From NCBI GenBank assembly GCA_951813855.1, contig OX638380.1:822876-886875 (forward strand): 64,000 nt of DNA. The letters run 5' to 3'. Shown here piece after piece: positions 46,751-56,697 of this stretch (positions within the stretch are counted from its first letter, which is position 1; every line of letters begins with the position of its first letter). This stretch comes from an uncultured Verrucomicrobiae bacterium (GTDB taxonomy: Bacteria > Verrucomicrobiota > Verrucomicrobiia > Limisphaerales > AAA164-E04). The position numbers and the translations under genes are program-made. The notes under the pieces are model-generated. The model was not told the origin of the DNA, made no database searches, and saw only the letters and a list, made by a program, of their open reading frames with translations.

Positions 46751-47902
46751 TCAATCTTTGCAAAAGTAATGTCATAATTGATCAGGAATTTATTAATCCG
46801 AAAAATGAAAAATATTTATTTTTTTTGCAACGTTTTTTGTATTGAGAATGTCTATAAAGACGTGAACGATAAACCAACTCAATCTTCTCGTAATCACTAT
46901 ACCTATGAACTACGAACAACTGCGGTAGAAGCTGTTAAAAATGGCTCAACCGTAGCTGAAGTTGTCAGTGTAATGGGTATGTCTGCACGCACAGTATTTC
47001 GCTGGCTCGTTTGGTTTTCGACTGGGAGTTACGAAGGACTTAAAGACAATCCTAAATCAGGACGTCCCCGTAAGATTACAGAAGAAATGGCTCAATGGTT
47101 ATACAACGCGGTGACTATGGGAAATCCCAAGCAATTTCAATTCGACTTTTGCCTGTGGAGTCTCAAAACCATGCAAGTGTTATTGAAACAACAATTCGGG
47201 GTGTCGGTTCACGTTTCCACCATCAGTCGATTGCTTCATTCTATGGGATTAACTCCCCAGCGCCCCATCCACAAGTCTTACAAACAAAACCAGAAGAAAA
47301 TCAAACGGTATCTGGAGATGTTTCCAGGCTTGAAACAACGAGCTGAGCAAGAGAATGCCCTAATTCTCTTTTTGGATGAAGCGTCAGTCCGAGCTGATTA
47401 TCATCGAGGAACCACTTGGTCTCGAATCGGTGTCACGCCGGTAGTTCGAGATGCCGGGGATCGCTATTCGATTAAACTAGTTTCAGCCATATCCGCTGAC
47501 GGGCGGATGATATTTAACATTTTCAAAGGAAAAATGAATGCCCAGCGTTTTTGTGAGTTCTTATCGAAACTCTCTAAGGATGTGGGACGGAAAATAATTG
47601 TTGTTTGTGATAACGCCAGCTATCATACAGCAGATTATACCCAAGAGTTCGTAGCCGAAAACGATAGTATTGAAATGAAATATCTTCCTCCATACAGCCC
47701 TGAATTAAATCCCGATGAGCAGGTTTGGAACCATTTAAAGCAAAGATTAGCTAAAATAATGATACCCAACAAAAAGACGATGCAACAGAAAATTCAAAAC
47801 ATTATGCAATCCATCCAAAAGAAAATGGGAATGGTCCAATCATACTTTAAATTGGATGATACTCGATATATAATTACATGACATTACTTTTGCAATGATT
47901 GA
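46751..47902 (+). mobile_element. IS630-family element
   Basis: A 1,152-bp element with inverted repeats reading TCAATC-T/A-TTGCAAAAGTAATGTCAT from both ends and a TA duplication (46749-46750 and 47903-47904), the usual IS630 target. It encodes one intact transposase. It lies within the IS66 remnant. Confidence 0.9.
46778..47881 (+). CDS. IS630-family transposase
   Basis: A 367-aa Tc1/mariner-like DDE transposase. An N-terminal helix-turn-helix pair (STVAEVVSVMGMSARTVFRW) is followed by PKSGRPRKIT and the catalytic residues in ALILFLDEASVR, KIIVVCDNASYHTA and YSPELNPDEQVWNHLK. The gene is uninterrupted. The translation start is either 46778 or the ATG at 46805. Confidence 0.93.
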   Translation: MIRNLLIRKMKNIYFFCNVFCIENVYKDVNDKPTQSSRNHYTYELRTTAVEAVKNGSTVAEVVSVMGMSARTVFRWLVWFSTGSYEGLKDNPKSGRPRKITEEMAQWLYNAVTMGNPKQFQFDFCLWSLKTMQVLLKQQFGVSVHVSTISRLLHSMGLTPQRPIHKSYKQNQKKIKRYLEMFPGLKQRAEQENALILFLDEASVRADYHRGTTWSRIGVTPVVRDAGDRYSIKLVSAISADGRMIFNIFKGKMNAQRFCEFLSKLSKDVGRKIIVVCDNASYHTADYTQEFVAENDSIEMKYLPPYSPELNPDEQVWNHLKQRLAKIMIPNKKTMQQKIQNIMQSIQKKMGMVQSYFKLDDTRYIIT

Positions 47903-48289
47903 TAAGCGCGGCAGGAAGAAACGACGCCCCGGTCATAATCTAGCGTTACGGCTCCAGGATAAAAAAGAGGATTTCCTTCGGTTTGTGAGGGATTGGAGCA
48001 TCCCTTTTACCAACAATTTGGCCGAACGCGACTTGAGAATGATGAAACTCTGCATGAAAATCTTCGGATGCTTTCGCACCGAAGCAGGCGCTCGAGATTT
48101 CGTCGCTCTGTACAGCGTCATCAGCACTGCCAAAAAAAGAGGGTGGGAAATCATCCAAACTCTGGCACTTTCCGCACAAGAACTGGCCGTTAAGTTGCAG
48201 GCCGCCTAACATTGCCAGGGTTGAACCGGCACTCACGAACTAATGGGTCATTCTTGTCAAAAAAAGGCATCCCATACGTAGGCAGTTAC

Positions 48290-48462
48290 AAAATAGTTCT
48301 GGTTAAATGGATCTTCACGCCAATTGTCGCCTTCTTCTGCTCTAGCCTCCATAATATACCAAAACCCTGTAGAATCCACAGCATGAATGTGTCTGTATCT
48401 TTTATGCAAATCTTCATGTAATAGACTTATTGACCCGTATTTTACATGCCAACGATTAACTA
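48290..48462 (-). pseudogene. Decayed fragment, copy 2 of a duplicated gene
   Basis: The minus frame reads VNRWHVKYGSISLLHEDLHK, then RYRHIHAVDSTGFWYIMEAR, AEEGDNWREDPFNQNYF. It matches the fragment at 37321-37516 residue for residue apart from scattered changes and keeps the Trp where copy 1 has TAG. It is cut on the left by the IS66 remnant and on the right by ISNCY copy B. Confidence 0.75.
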
Positions 48463-48940
48463 GTGTCTGGTCCAAAAGGGACGATTTTTCAATAAATCCT
48501 GCATTTCAAGCGGTTTTTTTTGTAACATTTTGTTCGATTTATTTGTCTAAGATTCGAGTCGGAACCTTGATTTTTACCTGAAAACGGACTTTCAGCGTCC
48601 TTGAGACCAATTGTCAGCATCTTTGAGACTAATCTTCGATTCCTAACATGAGAATCTTCAGAACCACTCAACCCGCATTTCAACCCGTACCCTTCGAGGA
48701 AATTAAGTTCGACCCCACGCAACGTGATGGCGTCGTTCGAATCTTGATTGGGCTACAGAGTGTTTATGGTAACGAATCATTATGGCTCCAGATACAGCAG
48801 CTGCTGGAAAATCATTTTCAACAGTTCGGCGACCAAGGATTCGGTCGTCCAGGCATGAGTGCTTGGACGATTCCAGTTCTGGCTCTCATCAAGCACAGTT
48901 TAAGATGCAATTACGATCTTTTGCTAACCCTCGCTAATTA

Positions 48941-50731
48941 GTGTCTAGTCCAAAAGTCAAAATCCATAGTTGATTTCTTTAAAAACTAAAAAAATAATTT
49001 CAAATTAGATCGAAATAAGTGGTTAAATCGACATATTTATCTTAAAACGATTTTTTTTTGATCTTTTACAGAATTCAAGACGCACCTCTCCCATTCTTGA
49101 CATTGATTTGGCGATTTAGTTAAGCCGCTTTCGGACGAACCAATGGCTTGGAGAGACGCTGCAGCTCCTTGTTTCGAACGAGGCTGCCAAGGCGACAACA
49201 ATTGGCACAGAGAACGGCTAGAGCTACGGTGCGTTTGAATCCGTCTGAGCCGTAGGAGTAGACTCGATTGAGGCCTCGGTGTTCCAAATGGTTGATGGCT
49301 GATTCGACAGCGGGATGTTGCTTCCGGGCGATTTTGAAAGCCTCGGTAGTCTCGCGTTCTTGCTCCTTTTTGGTAAGTTTCCCTTTTTTGGGCAAGGTTA
49401 CTTCTGGAACCATCTCCCGGAGTTTCTCCTGATTAGGTGGATTATGAAACCCTTTGTCGAAACTGCAACTGAACAAGTCTGGAAATAGTTTTTTGGTCTC
49501 CTCGAGGATCGGGATGGCCACGTGCACATCCTCTTCTTGCCACATGACCCGATAAGTCAAAACAAATTGGTGTTGATCTTCCACGATGCAAACGGGCACC
49601 CCGAGTTCTACCGGTTTGCCTGCCTTTCCTTTCTGGATCCACCGCGTATGAGGTTCGAATACGGAATAGATCTTTTCGTCCGCCGGAATGGTTTCTCCTT
49701 GTAGAATTCGCCGATCCGCTTGACGCGACAAGAGACGACCGAATTTCAAAAAACCTTGGATTTGCTGGTGTTTTTTCGCCTTGATCTTCTTTTTCTCCCT
49801 CAGCCGATCCCACGACGCACTGGCTCGCTCCAGGATTTGGTCGCAGGCCTTCAGATAAGCCTGGACCTGGTCGAGACGGCGGTTCGCCAGCTGAGCGGTG
49901 CGAACGGAAAAAAACAATTTCCGAATCTTCTTCAGCCAATGGTGACTTTGCCTCCACCCCTTCAGGTTCCGTTTTTTGCATTCACGAATCAGAGTTCGAA
50001 TGCAATCATAGAGCAAATTGAGATCGGTGGGATAATGGACATCCGTTTCCACCACGAACGAATCGCAACGCGTTTTGAGTTGGTCTCCTTCTTGATGCCC
50101 CGCAACCTGCTGACCATGCTTGACGATCAGCAAGTTGATTTCCTCAATCAATTCGGGAGTCAAGAGATTGACGTTTTGAATCACGGTGGTTCGTTTATAT
50201 TCTCCCCCCGGTTCGAAATCACCATGGCCTAAGACAAATCGCAACTGCTTATGATAATTAGCGAGGGTTAGCAAAAGATCGTAATTGCATCTTAAACTGT
50301 GTTTGATGAGAGCCAGAACTAGAATCGTCCAAGCACTCATGCCTGGACGACCGAATCCTTGGTCGCCGAACTGTTGAAAATGATTTTCCAGCAGCTGCTG
50401 TATCTGGAGCCATAATGATTCGTTACCATAAACACTCTGTAGCCCAATCAAGATTCGAACGACGCCATCACGTTGCGTGGGGTCGAACTTAATTTCCTCG
50501 AAGGGTACTGGTTGAAATGCGGGTTGAGTGGTTCTGAAGATTCTCATGTTAGAAATCGAAGATTAGTCTCAAAGACGCTGACGATTGGTCTCAAGGACGC
50601 TGAAAGTCCATTTTTCAGGTAAAAATCAAAGTTCCGACTCGAATGTTAGACAAATAAATCGAACAAAATGTTACAAAAAAACCGCTTGAAATGCAGGATT
50701 TATTGAAAATTGTCCCTTTTGGACCAGACAC
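48941..50731 (-). mobile_element. ISNCY-type element, copy C, inserted into copy B
   Basis: A 1,791-bp intact element in opposite orientation to copy B. Ends are GTGTCTAGTCCAAAAGT (48941) and, inverted, GTGTCTGGTCCAAAAGG (50731). A 6-bp duplication TAATTA flanks it (48935-48940, 50732-50737). This is insertion of an element into its own close copy. Confidence 0.92.
49120..50547 (-). CDS. ISNCY-family transposase, intact
   Basis: A 475-aa transposase. Features are FGRPGMSAWTILVLALIKH, RCDSFVVETDVHYPTDLNLLYD, GETIPADEKIYSVFEPHTRW, CSFDKGFHNP and KQHPAVESAINHLEHRGL with C-terminal basic residues. It is the only uninterrupted copy of this family in the window and is the likely source of the sister copies. 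Confidence 0.93.
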   Translation of the reverse strand: MRIFRTTQPAFQPVPFEEIKFDPTQRDGVVRILIGLQSVYGNESLWLQIQQLLENHFQQFGDQGFGRPGMSAWTILVLALIKHSLRCNYDLLLTLANYHKQLRFVLGHGDFEPGGEYKRTTVIQNVNLLTPELIEEINLLIVKHGQQVAGHQEGDQLKTRCDSFVVETDVHYPTDLNLLYDCIRTLIRECKKRNLKGWRQSHHWLKKIRKLFFSVRTAQLANRRLDQVQAYLKACDQILERASASWDRLREKKKIKAKKHQQIQGFLKFGRLLSRQADRRILQGETIPADEKIYSVFEPHTRWIQKGKAGKPVELGVPVCIVEDQHQFVLTYRVMWQEEDVHVAIPILEETKKLFPDLFSCSFDKGFHNPPNQEKLREMVPEVTLPKKGKLTKKEQERETTEAFKIARKQHPAVESAINHLEHRGLNRVYSYGSDGFKRTVALAVLCANCCRLGSLVRNKELQRLSKPLVRPKAA

Positions 50732-51580
50732 TAATTATCATAAGCAGTTGCGATTTGTCTTAGGCCATGGTGATTTCGAACCGGGGGGAGAATATAAACG
50801 AACCACCGTGATTCAAAACGTCAATCTCTTGACTCCCGAATTGATTGAGGAAATCAACTTGCTGATCGTCAAGCATGGGCAGCAGGTTGCGGGGCATCAA
50901 GAAGGGGACCAACTCAAAACGCGTTGCGATTCGTTCGTGGTGGAAACGGATGTCCATTATCCCACCGATCTCAATTTGCTCTATGATTGCATTCGAACTC
51001 TGATTCGTGAATGCAAAAAACGGAACCTGAAGGGGTGGAGGCAAAGTCACCATTGGCTGAAGAAGATTCGGAAATTGTTTTTTTCCGTTCGCACCGCTCA
51101 GCTGGCGAACCGCCGTCTCGACCAGGTCCAGGCTTATCTGAAGGCCTGCGACCACATCCTGGAGCGAGCCAGTGCGTCGTGGGATCGGCTGAGGGAGAAA
51201 AAGAAGATCAAGGCGAAAAAACACCGGCAAATCCAAGGTTTTTTGAAATGCGGTCGTCTCTTGTCGCGACAAGCGGATCGGCGAATTCTACAAGGAGAAA
51301 CTATTCCGGCGGACGAAAAGATCTATTCCGTATTCGAACCTCATACGCGGTGGATCCAGAAAGGAAAGGCAGGCAAACCGGTAGAACTCGGGGTGCCCGT
51401 TTGCATCGTGGAAGATCAACACCAATTTGTTTTGACTTATCGGGTCATGTGGCAAGAAGAGGATGTGCACGTGGCCATCCCGATCCTCGAGGAGACCAAA
51501 AAACTATTTCCAGACTTGTTCAGTTGCAGTTTCGACAAAGGGTTTCATAATCCACTTAATCAGGAGAAACTCCGTGAGAT

Positions 51581-53671
51581 CAGCAATTCCCACTGAAGAA
51601 GAAAATCCAGTAAAAACAAGGGTTTTCTCAATCGGGTTTTCGCGCTGATTTCTTTAAATATTTTCATCATTTCTTCCAAAACTATGCTACATTAATGGTG
51701 GTTTCGTTGTAATCGCTGTTTTTTCGTATCTTTTCCTGACCAAAACGTGATTTGACGCTTTTGGGCCCTGGATCGGGTGCCGAAATTCGTCTTAACCCGT
51801 TCTCCCGACGTATTTTCCGGCCAGAAAAGCCATCCGAGAGGATCTCGAGTTGTTCTCGAACTCAGGAGGCTGCGATCTGCCGGGGTCTCAGTGTCCGTCC
51901 CATGTTTTGATTCCGTTCGGCGTGCCGACCGGCCTGATCCGTCGTGGAACAAGCCGATCCTCACAATCATTCAACGAAAGGTTTTCCCTGGTGAAATTTC
52001 GCAAAAAGTTACTCAAACCCAATATCATTGGGAGGATTTGGGGGTGTTTTCGCCTCGTTCCCCGCCCCTGCCGCAAAAGCAGGTTCGAGGTCACCGACCA
52101 TTTGATGAGCGCGTTTGCGGCGTTGCAGCAGAAATTTTCCTCGTTACTGGGCTTTGACGAAGCCACTCGAGGTCGGAAACGAAAGGTGACGAGCCGAAGA
52201 ACCCGGGCTAACTTGCGCCGACTGTATCGCATCAAACGAGTGCCTTCTGATTCGGGATTACGCAAATTCCTGGATCGGATCAATCCCATTCATCTTCGAT
52301 CCGCGTTCCTGGAACTGTTTCGGATGTTACAACGAAACGGAGTGTTGAAGCGATATTGGTGGGAAGACAAGCACTATCTCGTGTCGATAGACGGCACCGG
52401 GGTTTTCTCTTCCAACCATCTTCACTGTGAACACTGCTGTCAAAAACAACACGAAAACGGTGCGATCACCTATTACCATCAAGCCGTGGGAGCCGCCGTG
52501 GTTCATCCGGACCAGCCGGAGGTTATTCCGCTGGCACCGGAGCCGGTCAGCAAGCAATTAATCGGCTCGGAAGCCGACCCGGAGGTGGGCTCGGAGGACG
52601 AGGAACTCACCGACTTTCAATGCCGGTATATTGACCGTTACCGATGGGAAAACACCAATCAATGGCTCATCAACGATTGCGAGAGCCGAGCCATCCGGCG
52701 GCTGGTCACCAGGCTTCATCGGGAACATCCCCGCCTGAAGATCGTCGTATTGGCCGATGGGCTTCATTCCAACGCCCCGTTTATCAAGCTCCTGAAACGG
52801 TATCGAATGTCCTTTATCATCGTCGCCAGACCAAGCAATCACGAACATTTATTCGAGCTATTTGTGAAAGCGGATGAGACCGGTGAATCCCACCGGTTCG
52901 TATGTTGGGACCAAGCTGGCGTCAAGTATACGTACATCTGGGTGAATCAACAACCGCTGAACCAAGAAAATCCTGATTTTAAAATTAATTATTTATGGTG
53001 CGAAATCGAAGCTCCGGGTGAAAAGCCGGCGATTTTTTCTTGGGTCACGGATTGGGAAATCAATGACTCCAACGTTCAAAAAATAGCGCGGGCCGGTCGC
53101 AGCCGGTGGCAAATCGAGGATACGTTTAATAGTTTGAAAAATCGCGGGTACCAGTTGGAGCACAATTATGGCCACGGAAAAGAACATCTCGCCACGGTTT
53201 TTCTGTTTTTGATGATGCTGGCGGTGCTGGTAGATCAAATGGAACTGATCGCCTGCTCTCTCTTTAAACGGGCGCCTCAGATGATCGGATCGCTCCAGGA
53301 AGTCTGGGTAGAAATCAGATGCCATCTTCGCATGCATCGTCTCAAGGATTGGAACCACCTCTACCAGTTACTCGGGTATGGGATGCTCGACTTCGTGCCT
53401 AAACCTGCTGCCCCCACCTAGTCGGCGATATTCTGACCGAGATCGCTAGTCGGCGACCTCAAAAAAAACTCGATTTAGATCGAGCTCGGAGTGGTGCGTT
53501 CTGACCTCGTTCATCTATCGGGCGAAACGCAAAATAAATCACCTGATCAAGGGAAAAAACGAAATTTTATCTGAAATCAGTCTTGAAAATCCGTTTTTCG
53601 AGCGTATTTAACATATTTATAAATAAATTTCACACAATTACTATCTGGCCTGACTTCAGTGGGAATTGCTG
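51581..53671 (+). mobile_element. IS4-like element D
   Basis: A 2,091-bp element with perfect 18-bp inverted ends CAGCAATTCCCACTGAAG and a 9-bp duplication CCGTGAGAT (51572-51580, 53672-53680). It is inserted in the transposase of ISNCY copy B. Ends and duplication size match element E at 54356, so both belong to one family. Confidence 0.93.
51850..53421 (+). CDS. IS4-superfamily-like DDE transposase
   Basis: A frame of 523 aa; the first about 47 residues have no counterpart in element E, and GTG at 51991 may be the real start. Core features are FEVTDHLMSAFAALQQKF, YLVSIDGTGVFSSNHLHCE, HPRLKIVVLADGLHSNAPFI and the C-terminal SRWQIEDTFNSLKNRGYQLE, HNYGHGKEHLATV. The arrangement is that of RNase-H-fold DDE transposases of the IS4 superfamily; I cannot name the subgroup with certainty. 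It is intact. Confidence 0.85.
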   Translation: MFSNSGGCDLPGSQCPSHVLIPFGVPTGLIRRGTSRSSQSFNERFSLVKFRKKLLKPNIIGRIWGCFRLVPRPCRKSRFEVTDHLMSAFAALQQKFSSLLGFDEATRGRKRKVTSRRTRANLRRLYRIKRVPSDSGLRKFLDRINPIHLRSAFLELFRMLQRNGVLKRYWWEDKHYLVSIDGTGVFSSNHLHCEHCCQKQHENGAITYYHQAVGAAVVHPDQPEVIPLAPEPVSKQLIGSEADPEVGSEDEELTDFQCRYIDRYRWENTNQWLINDCESRAIRRLVTRLHREHPRLKIVVLADGLHSNAPFIKLLKRYRMSFIIVARPSNHEHLFELFVKADETGESHRFVCWDQAGVKYTYIWVNQQPLNQENPDFKINYLWCEIEAPGEKPAIFSWVTDWEINDSNVQKIARAGRSRWQIEDTFNSLKNRGYQLEHNYGHGKEHLATVFLFLMMLAVLVDQMELIACSLFKRAPQMIGSLQEVWVEIRCHLRMHRLKDWNHLYQLLGYGMLDFVPKPAAPT

Positions 53672-54355
53672 CCGTGAGATGGTTCCAGAAGTAACCTTGC
53701 CTAAAAAAGGGAAACTTACCAAAAAGGAGCAAGAACGCGAGACTACCGAGGCTTTCAAAACCACCCGGAAGCAACATCCCGCTGTCGAATCAGCCATCAA
53801 CCATTTGGAACACCGAGGCCTCAATCGAGTCTACTCCTACGGCTCAGACGGATTCAAACGCACCGTAGCTCTAGCCGTTCTCTGTGCCAATTGTTGTCGC
53901 CTTGGCAGCCTCGTTCGAAACAAGGAGCTGCAGCGTCTCTCCAAGCCATTGGTTCGTCCGAAAGCGGCTTAACTAAATCGCCAAATCAATGTCAAGAATG
54001 GGAGGGGTGCGTCTTGAATTCTGTAAAAGATCAAAAAAATACAATTTAAGATAAATATGTCGATTTAACCACTTATTTCGATCTAATTTGAAATTATTTT
54101 TTTTAGTTTTTAAAGAAATCAACTATGGATTTTGACTTTTGGACTTGACACTAGATAGCAATTATTGCTGGTTGCATAACTTCCTTTTCATCTTGCTCAC
54201 CGTCATAATATTTCTTCCCATCGAAGGAATTATCATATTCTATTAGCTCCCCATCATGATGCACGTAGCTCTTGGTTCTGAATTTTCCGTGTTCCACCCA
54301 AACAACCTCTTTGTCGGGTGCGTCACGATAGGTACTTCCTACATGCGTAGATTCT

Positions 54356-56162
54356 CAGCAACTCCCACTAGCCCCTTAAAGGCATTGTTTTAGGGGGATT
54401 CTGTCATCGCCTTTCGTAAACTTTTTTTCAAAAAATTCAGCGAAACGCCCCAAGATGTGGTATGGTAACGTCCGGTGTGCCCTAGTTCGAGCCGTAGCCT
54501 ACGGAATCTGACCGCGAGTCAGGTGGAGTGCCTCAATCTGCAATCTCAGACCGGAAATTCGATTTCGGTCGGTCACCTGAAGAACGAAAATGTCTTGGAT
54601 CCCTGGTTTCCGGAAACATTTGAATGTCGAAAGCATGCTGAAACTGGCGAAAGCACAATTCGATAAAATCAAATCGCCAGTTCAACCCCACGAATTCACG
54701 CTGACCGATTATTTGATGTCGGCTTTGGCCTTGTTTAAACTCAAATATAAGTCTCTTTTGAAATTCGATCGGGACACTCGCCAAAACGACACGATTCGCG
54801 CCAATATGGAGCGGCTTTCGGGGTCCTTAAGGTGCCTTGCGACACGGCCATGCGGAAGGTTCTCGACTTGCTGGAACCCGCTCAGCTACGCCCCGTTTTC
54901 AAAGCCCTGCTGGCCTTGATGCAACGAGGAAAGATGTTAGAAGCCTATCGGTATCTGGATGGGTCGTATTTGATTAGTATTGACGGCACGGGAGTGTTTC
55001 ATTCGGAATCCGTCCACTGCGATAACTGTTGCCAAATCGAACACCGGAGTGGCAAAATCAGTTTTATTCATCAGTTATTAGCCGCGGTCATCGTCCATCC
55101 GGCGCAAAAACAAGTGATTCCTCTGGCACCCGAACCGATCCAGCAACAAGACGGCACGAACAAAAACGACTGTGAACTCAATGCGATCAAAAGACTCCTC
55201 GCTGATTTACGTCGCGAACACCCCCATATGAAGATCATCGTGCTGCTGGATGGGCTTTATACCGCCGGCCCAGTGATTGAACTGTTGCGGGATTACGATA
55301 TGGAATATCTCATTGTGGCCAAGCGCAAAAAGCTCACGAAATTATTCGAAAAACTGGACGCCAGTTCCCAAGTCAAACTACATGTGATCATCGACAAGCA
55401 GAATATTCGGCATGAGTTCCGCTACTTGGAAGATGTGAGCCTGAACGACTCCTGGGACTATCTCAAGGTCAATCTCATTGAATACCGAGAAGTCGATGAG
55501 ACGGGGAAGGTGAGATATTATAATTGTTGGATCACGGCCTTATCCGTAACCCCAGACACCTTAGAGCGTTTGATGCGTGCGGGTCGGGCTCGCTGGAAAG
55601 TGGAAAATGAAACGTTTAACACGTTGAAAAATCAAGGTTATCATTTGGAACACAATTATGGCCATGGTCACAAGCATTTGACAACCGTTTTAGCGATGAT
55701 AATGTTTTTGGCCTTTTTAATTGATCAAATTGAACTCAGATGCTGCAAAGTATTTCAAGCCGCACTCGCCAAAGCGAAAAAACTCAGCTATCTTCGAATA
55801 CGAATCCGCAGTCTGTTTACGGAATTCATCATTCCAAACTGGCAATCCCTCTACGATCGCATAGCCTTAGGAAACAATGCGACCCCGATAGGTCTACCCG
55901 ACACCAGCTGAGACCTGGCGTCGAACTTAACCGAAATTAATACGTCGATAAACCGACTGTTTTTTTTTAGGAAAATAGTCAAAACGTCACCGCTATATCC
56001 TCCTCACTTGGAACTTCCTGATTATAACCACTAGAAAAGTAAAATTCGGCATTTTTTCATCGATTGATACCAAAAACAACTTGATTCTCCTCCATTCACG
56101 TCGATGATAATCTCGTGTGACCTACTGTAACGCCCTGGAAATTCTGCTAGTGGGAGGTTCTG
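54356..56162 (+). mobile_element. IS4-like element E
   Basis: A 1,807-bp element with ends CAGCAACTCCCACTAGC (left) and CAGAACCTCCCACTAGC (right, inverted). A 9-bp duplication GTAGATTCT lies at 54347-54355 and 56163-56171. It splits the second copy of the secreted-protein gene. It is related to element D but has a shorter internal sequence. Confidence 0.93.
54590..55911 (+). pseudogene. IS4-like transposase with a single frameshift
   Basis: The N-terminal part MSWIPGFRKHLNVESMLKLA to NMERL is in one frame up to about 54820. From there the protein continues one frame over as VLKVPCDTAMRKVLDLLEP. Loss of one T near CGGCTTTCGGGG explains it. Downstream features are YLISIDGTGVFHSESVHC, VIPLAPEPIQQQDGTNKN, MKIIVLLDGLYTAGP and RWKVENETFNTLKNQGYHLE. 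This is the same family as the protein of element D. Confidence 0.88.
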
Positions 56163-56311
56163 GTAGATTCTAATTCCAACTTGACCTTTGCAAATGCCTT
56201 GGACATATTGCTATACAAGTCCTCTTTCTTTTGATGAAATTGTGCGATTAGAGAAGCATTCACATTAGCATCCTCCTGAATCTGACTGACAGCACCATTG
56301 CATAATAATAA

Positions 56312-56400
56312 GCAACTGCCTACGTATGTGAGTTCCCTTTTGATGCTCTTAGCTTTTATTCCTGAATTTCCCGTTGTCCGTTTCATCGCTCCTGCCGTCG
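56312..56400. repeat. Repeat-unit edge with IS66-like terminus
   Basis: GCAACTGCCTACGTATGTGAG at 56312 matches the edge of the first array at 39530 and shares 15 of 16 bases with the IS66-remnant terminus. It is followed by the start of one 117-bp unit (GTTGTCCGTTTCATCGCTCC) and then by unrelated GC-rich sequence. Confidence 0.65.
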
Positions 56401-56697
56401 CCCCCACTTTCACCGTGACGCCCCGTAGATAGCAGATCTATCCAAAAGTCGAGGACGAGGGCGAGGGCGTTACCGAGCCGCCGCCCAACGATCTCCGAAA
56501 TGTATTCAGGCCGGGGCGATTTTCTGGCGAGAGCAGCCGATGCGGGTATCAGCGACCAGATCGCACCGACCGCCGGCTTCGACGATCCGGTACATGACCT
56601 GCCGATCAGCCCGGTCATGAGTGCATCCGGTAATCCCGGCACCGACCATTGTCGTGTCGAGGGTCTCCACATTGCTCACGACGAGGCGTATTTGCGT
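56401..56697. other. GC-rich filler, no gene identified
   Basis: A GC-rich stretch unlike the AT-rich module around it. Frames are open on both strands for 70-100 codons, but none is recognisable. One minus-strand frame reads VETLDTTMVGAGITGCTHDR and VMYRIVEAGGRCDLV before a stop. It may be an internal piece of another inserted gene. Confidence 0.35.

Larger units (their letters stand above)
46708..48209 (+). pseudogene. IS66 transposase C-terminal fragment
   Basis: The fragment reads KRSNRA before the IS630 insertion and KRGRKKRRPGHNLALRLQ, FTNNLAERDLRMMKLCMKI, EAGARDFVALYSVISTAKKR after it, ending at 48209. This is the conserved IS66 C-terminal core. The start and the whole catalytic N-terminal part are deleted. 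Excision of IS630 joins GCT to AAG in frame. Confidence 0.85.
46693..48289 (+). mobile_element. IS66-family remnant, internally deleted, hit by IS630
   Basis: Ends are GTAACTGCCTACGTAT at 46693 and, inverted, ending at 48289; IS66 elements begin with GTAA. An exact 8-bp duplication AAAATAGT flanks it (46685-46692 and 48290-48297), as expected for IS66. Only the last about 110 residues of the transposase remain, so an internal deletion made a miniature element of about 445 bp, after which IS630 inserted. The outer flanks match uninterrupted DNA of the first module near 37350. Confidence 0.88.
48648..53972 (+). pseudogene. ISNCY transposase of copy B, in three pieces
   Basis: Pieces are 48648-48938 (MRIFRTTQPAFQPVP to LLLTLAN), 50733-51580 (NYHKQLRFVLGHG to QEKLRE) and 53672-53972 (EMVPEVTLPKKGKL to LVRPKAA). 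All share one frame, and when joined they reproduce the 475-aa protein of copy C with very few differences. The gene is inactivated only by the insertions. Confidence 0.92.
48463..54151 (+). mobile_element. ISNCY-type element, copy B, with two nested insertions
   Basis: The left end is GTGTCTGGTCCAAAAGG at 48463; the right end, inverted, is GTGTCAAGTCCAAAAGT ending at 54151. Removing copy C (48941-50731) and the IS4-like element D (51581-53671) together with one target duplication each gives a continuous ISNCY element of about 1.8 kb with an intact transposase frame. Flanking hexamers TAACTA and TAGATA do not match well, and about 0.9 kb of host module sequence is missing across the site, consistent with an adjacent deletion. 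Confidence 0.85.
54155..56311 (-). pseudogene. Second copy of the secreted 401-aa protein, broken
   Basis: The part at 56172-56311 reads LLLCNGAVSQIQEDANVNAS and SLIAQFHQKKEDLYSNMSKAF, matching the N-terminus of the protein at 37616-38821. It is cut by element E after LELEST. On the other side, 54346 down to 54155 continues HVGSTYRDAPDKEVVWVEHG and SFDGKKYYDGEQDEKEVMQP. The last approximately 270 residues are missing at the ISNCY copy B junction. The gene's signal-peptide start is also replaced by a repeat-unit edge. Confidence 0.88.
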
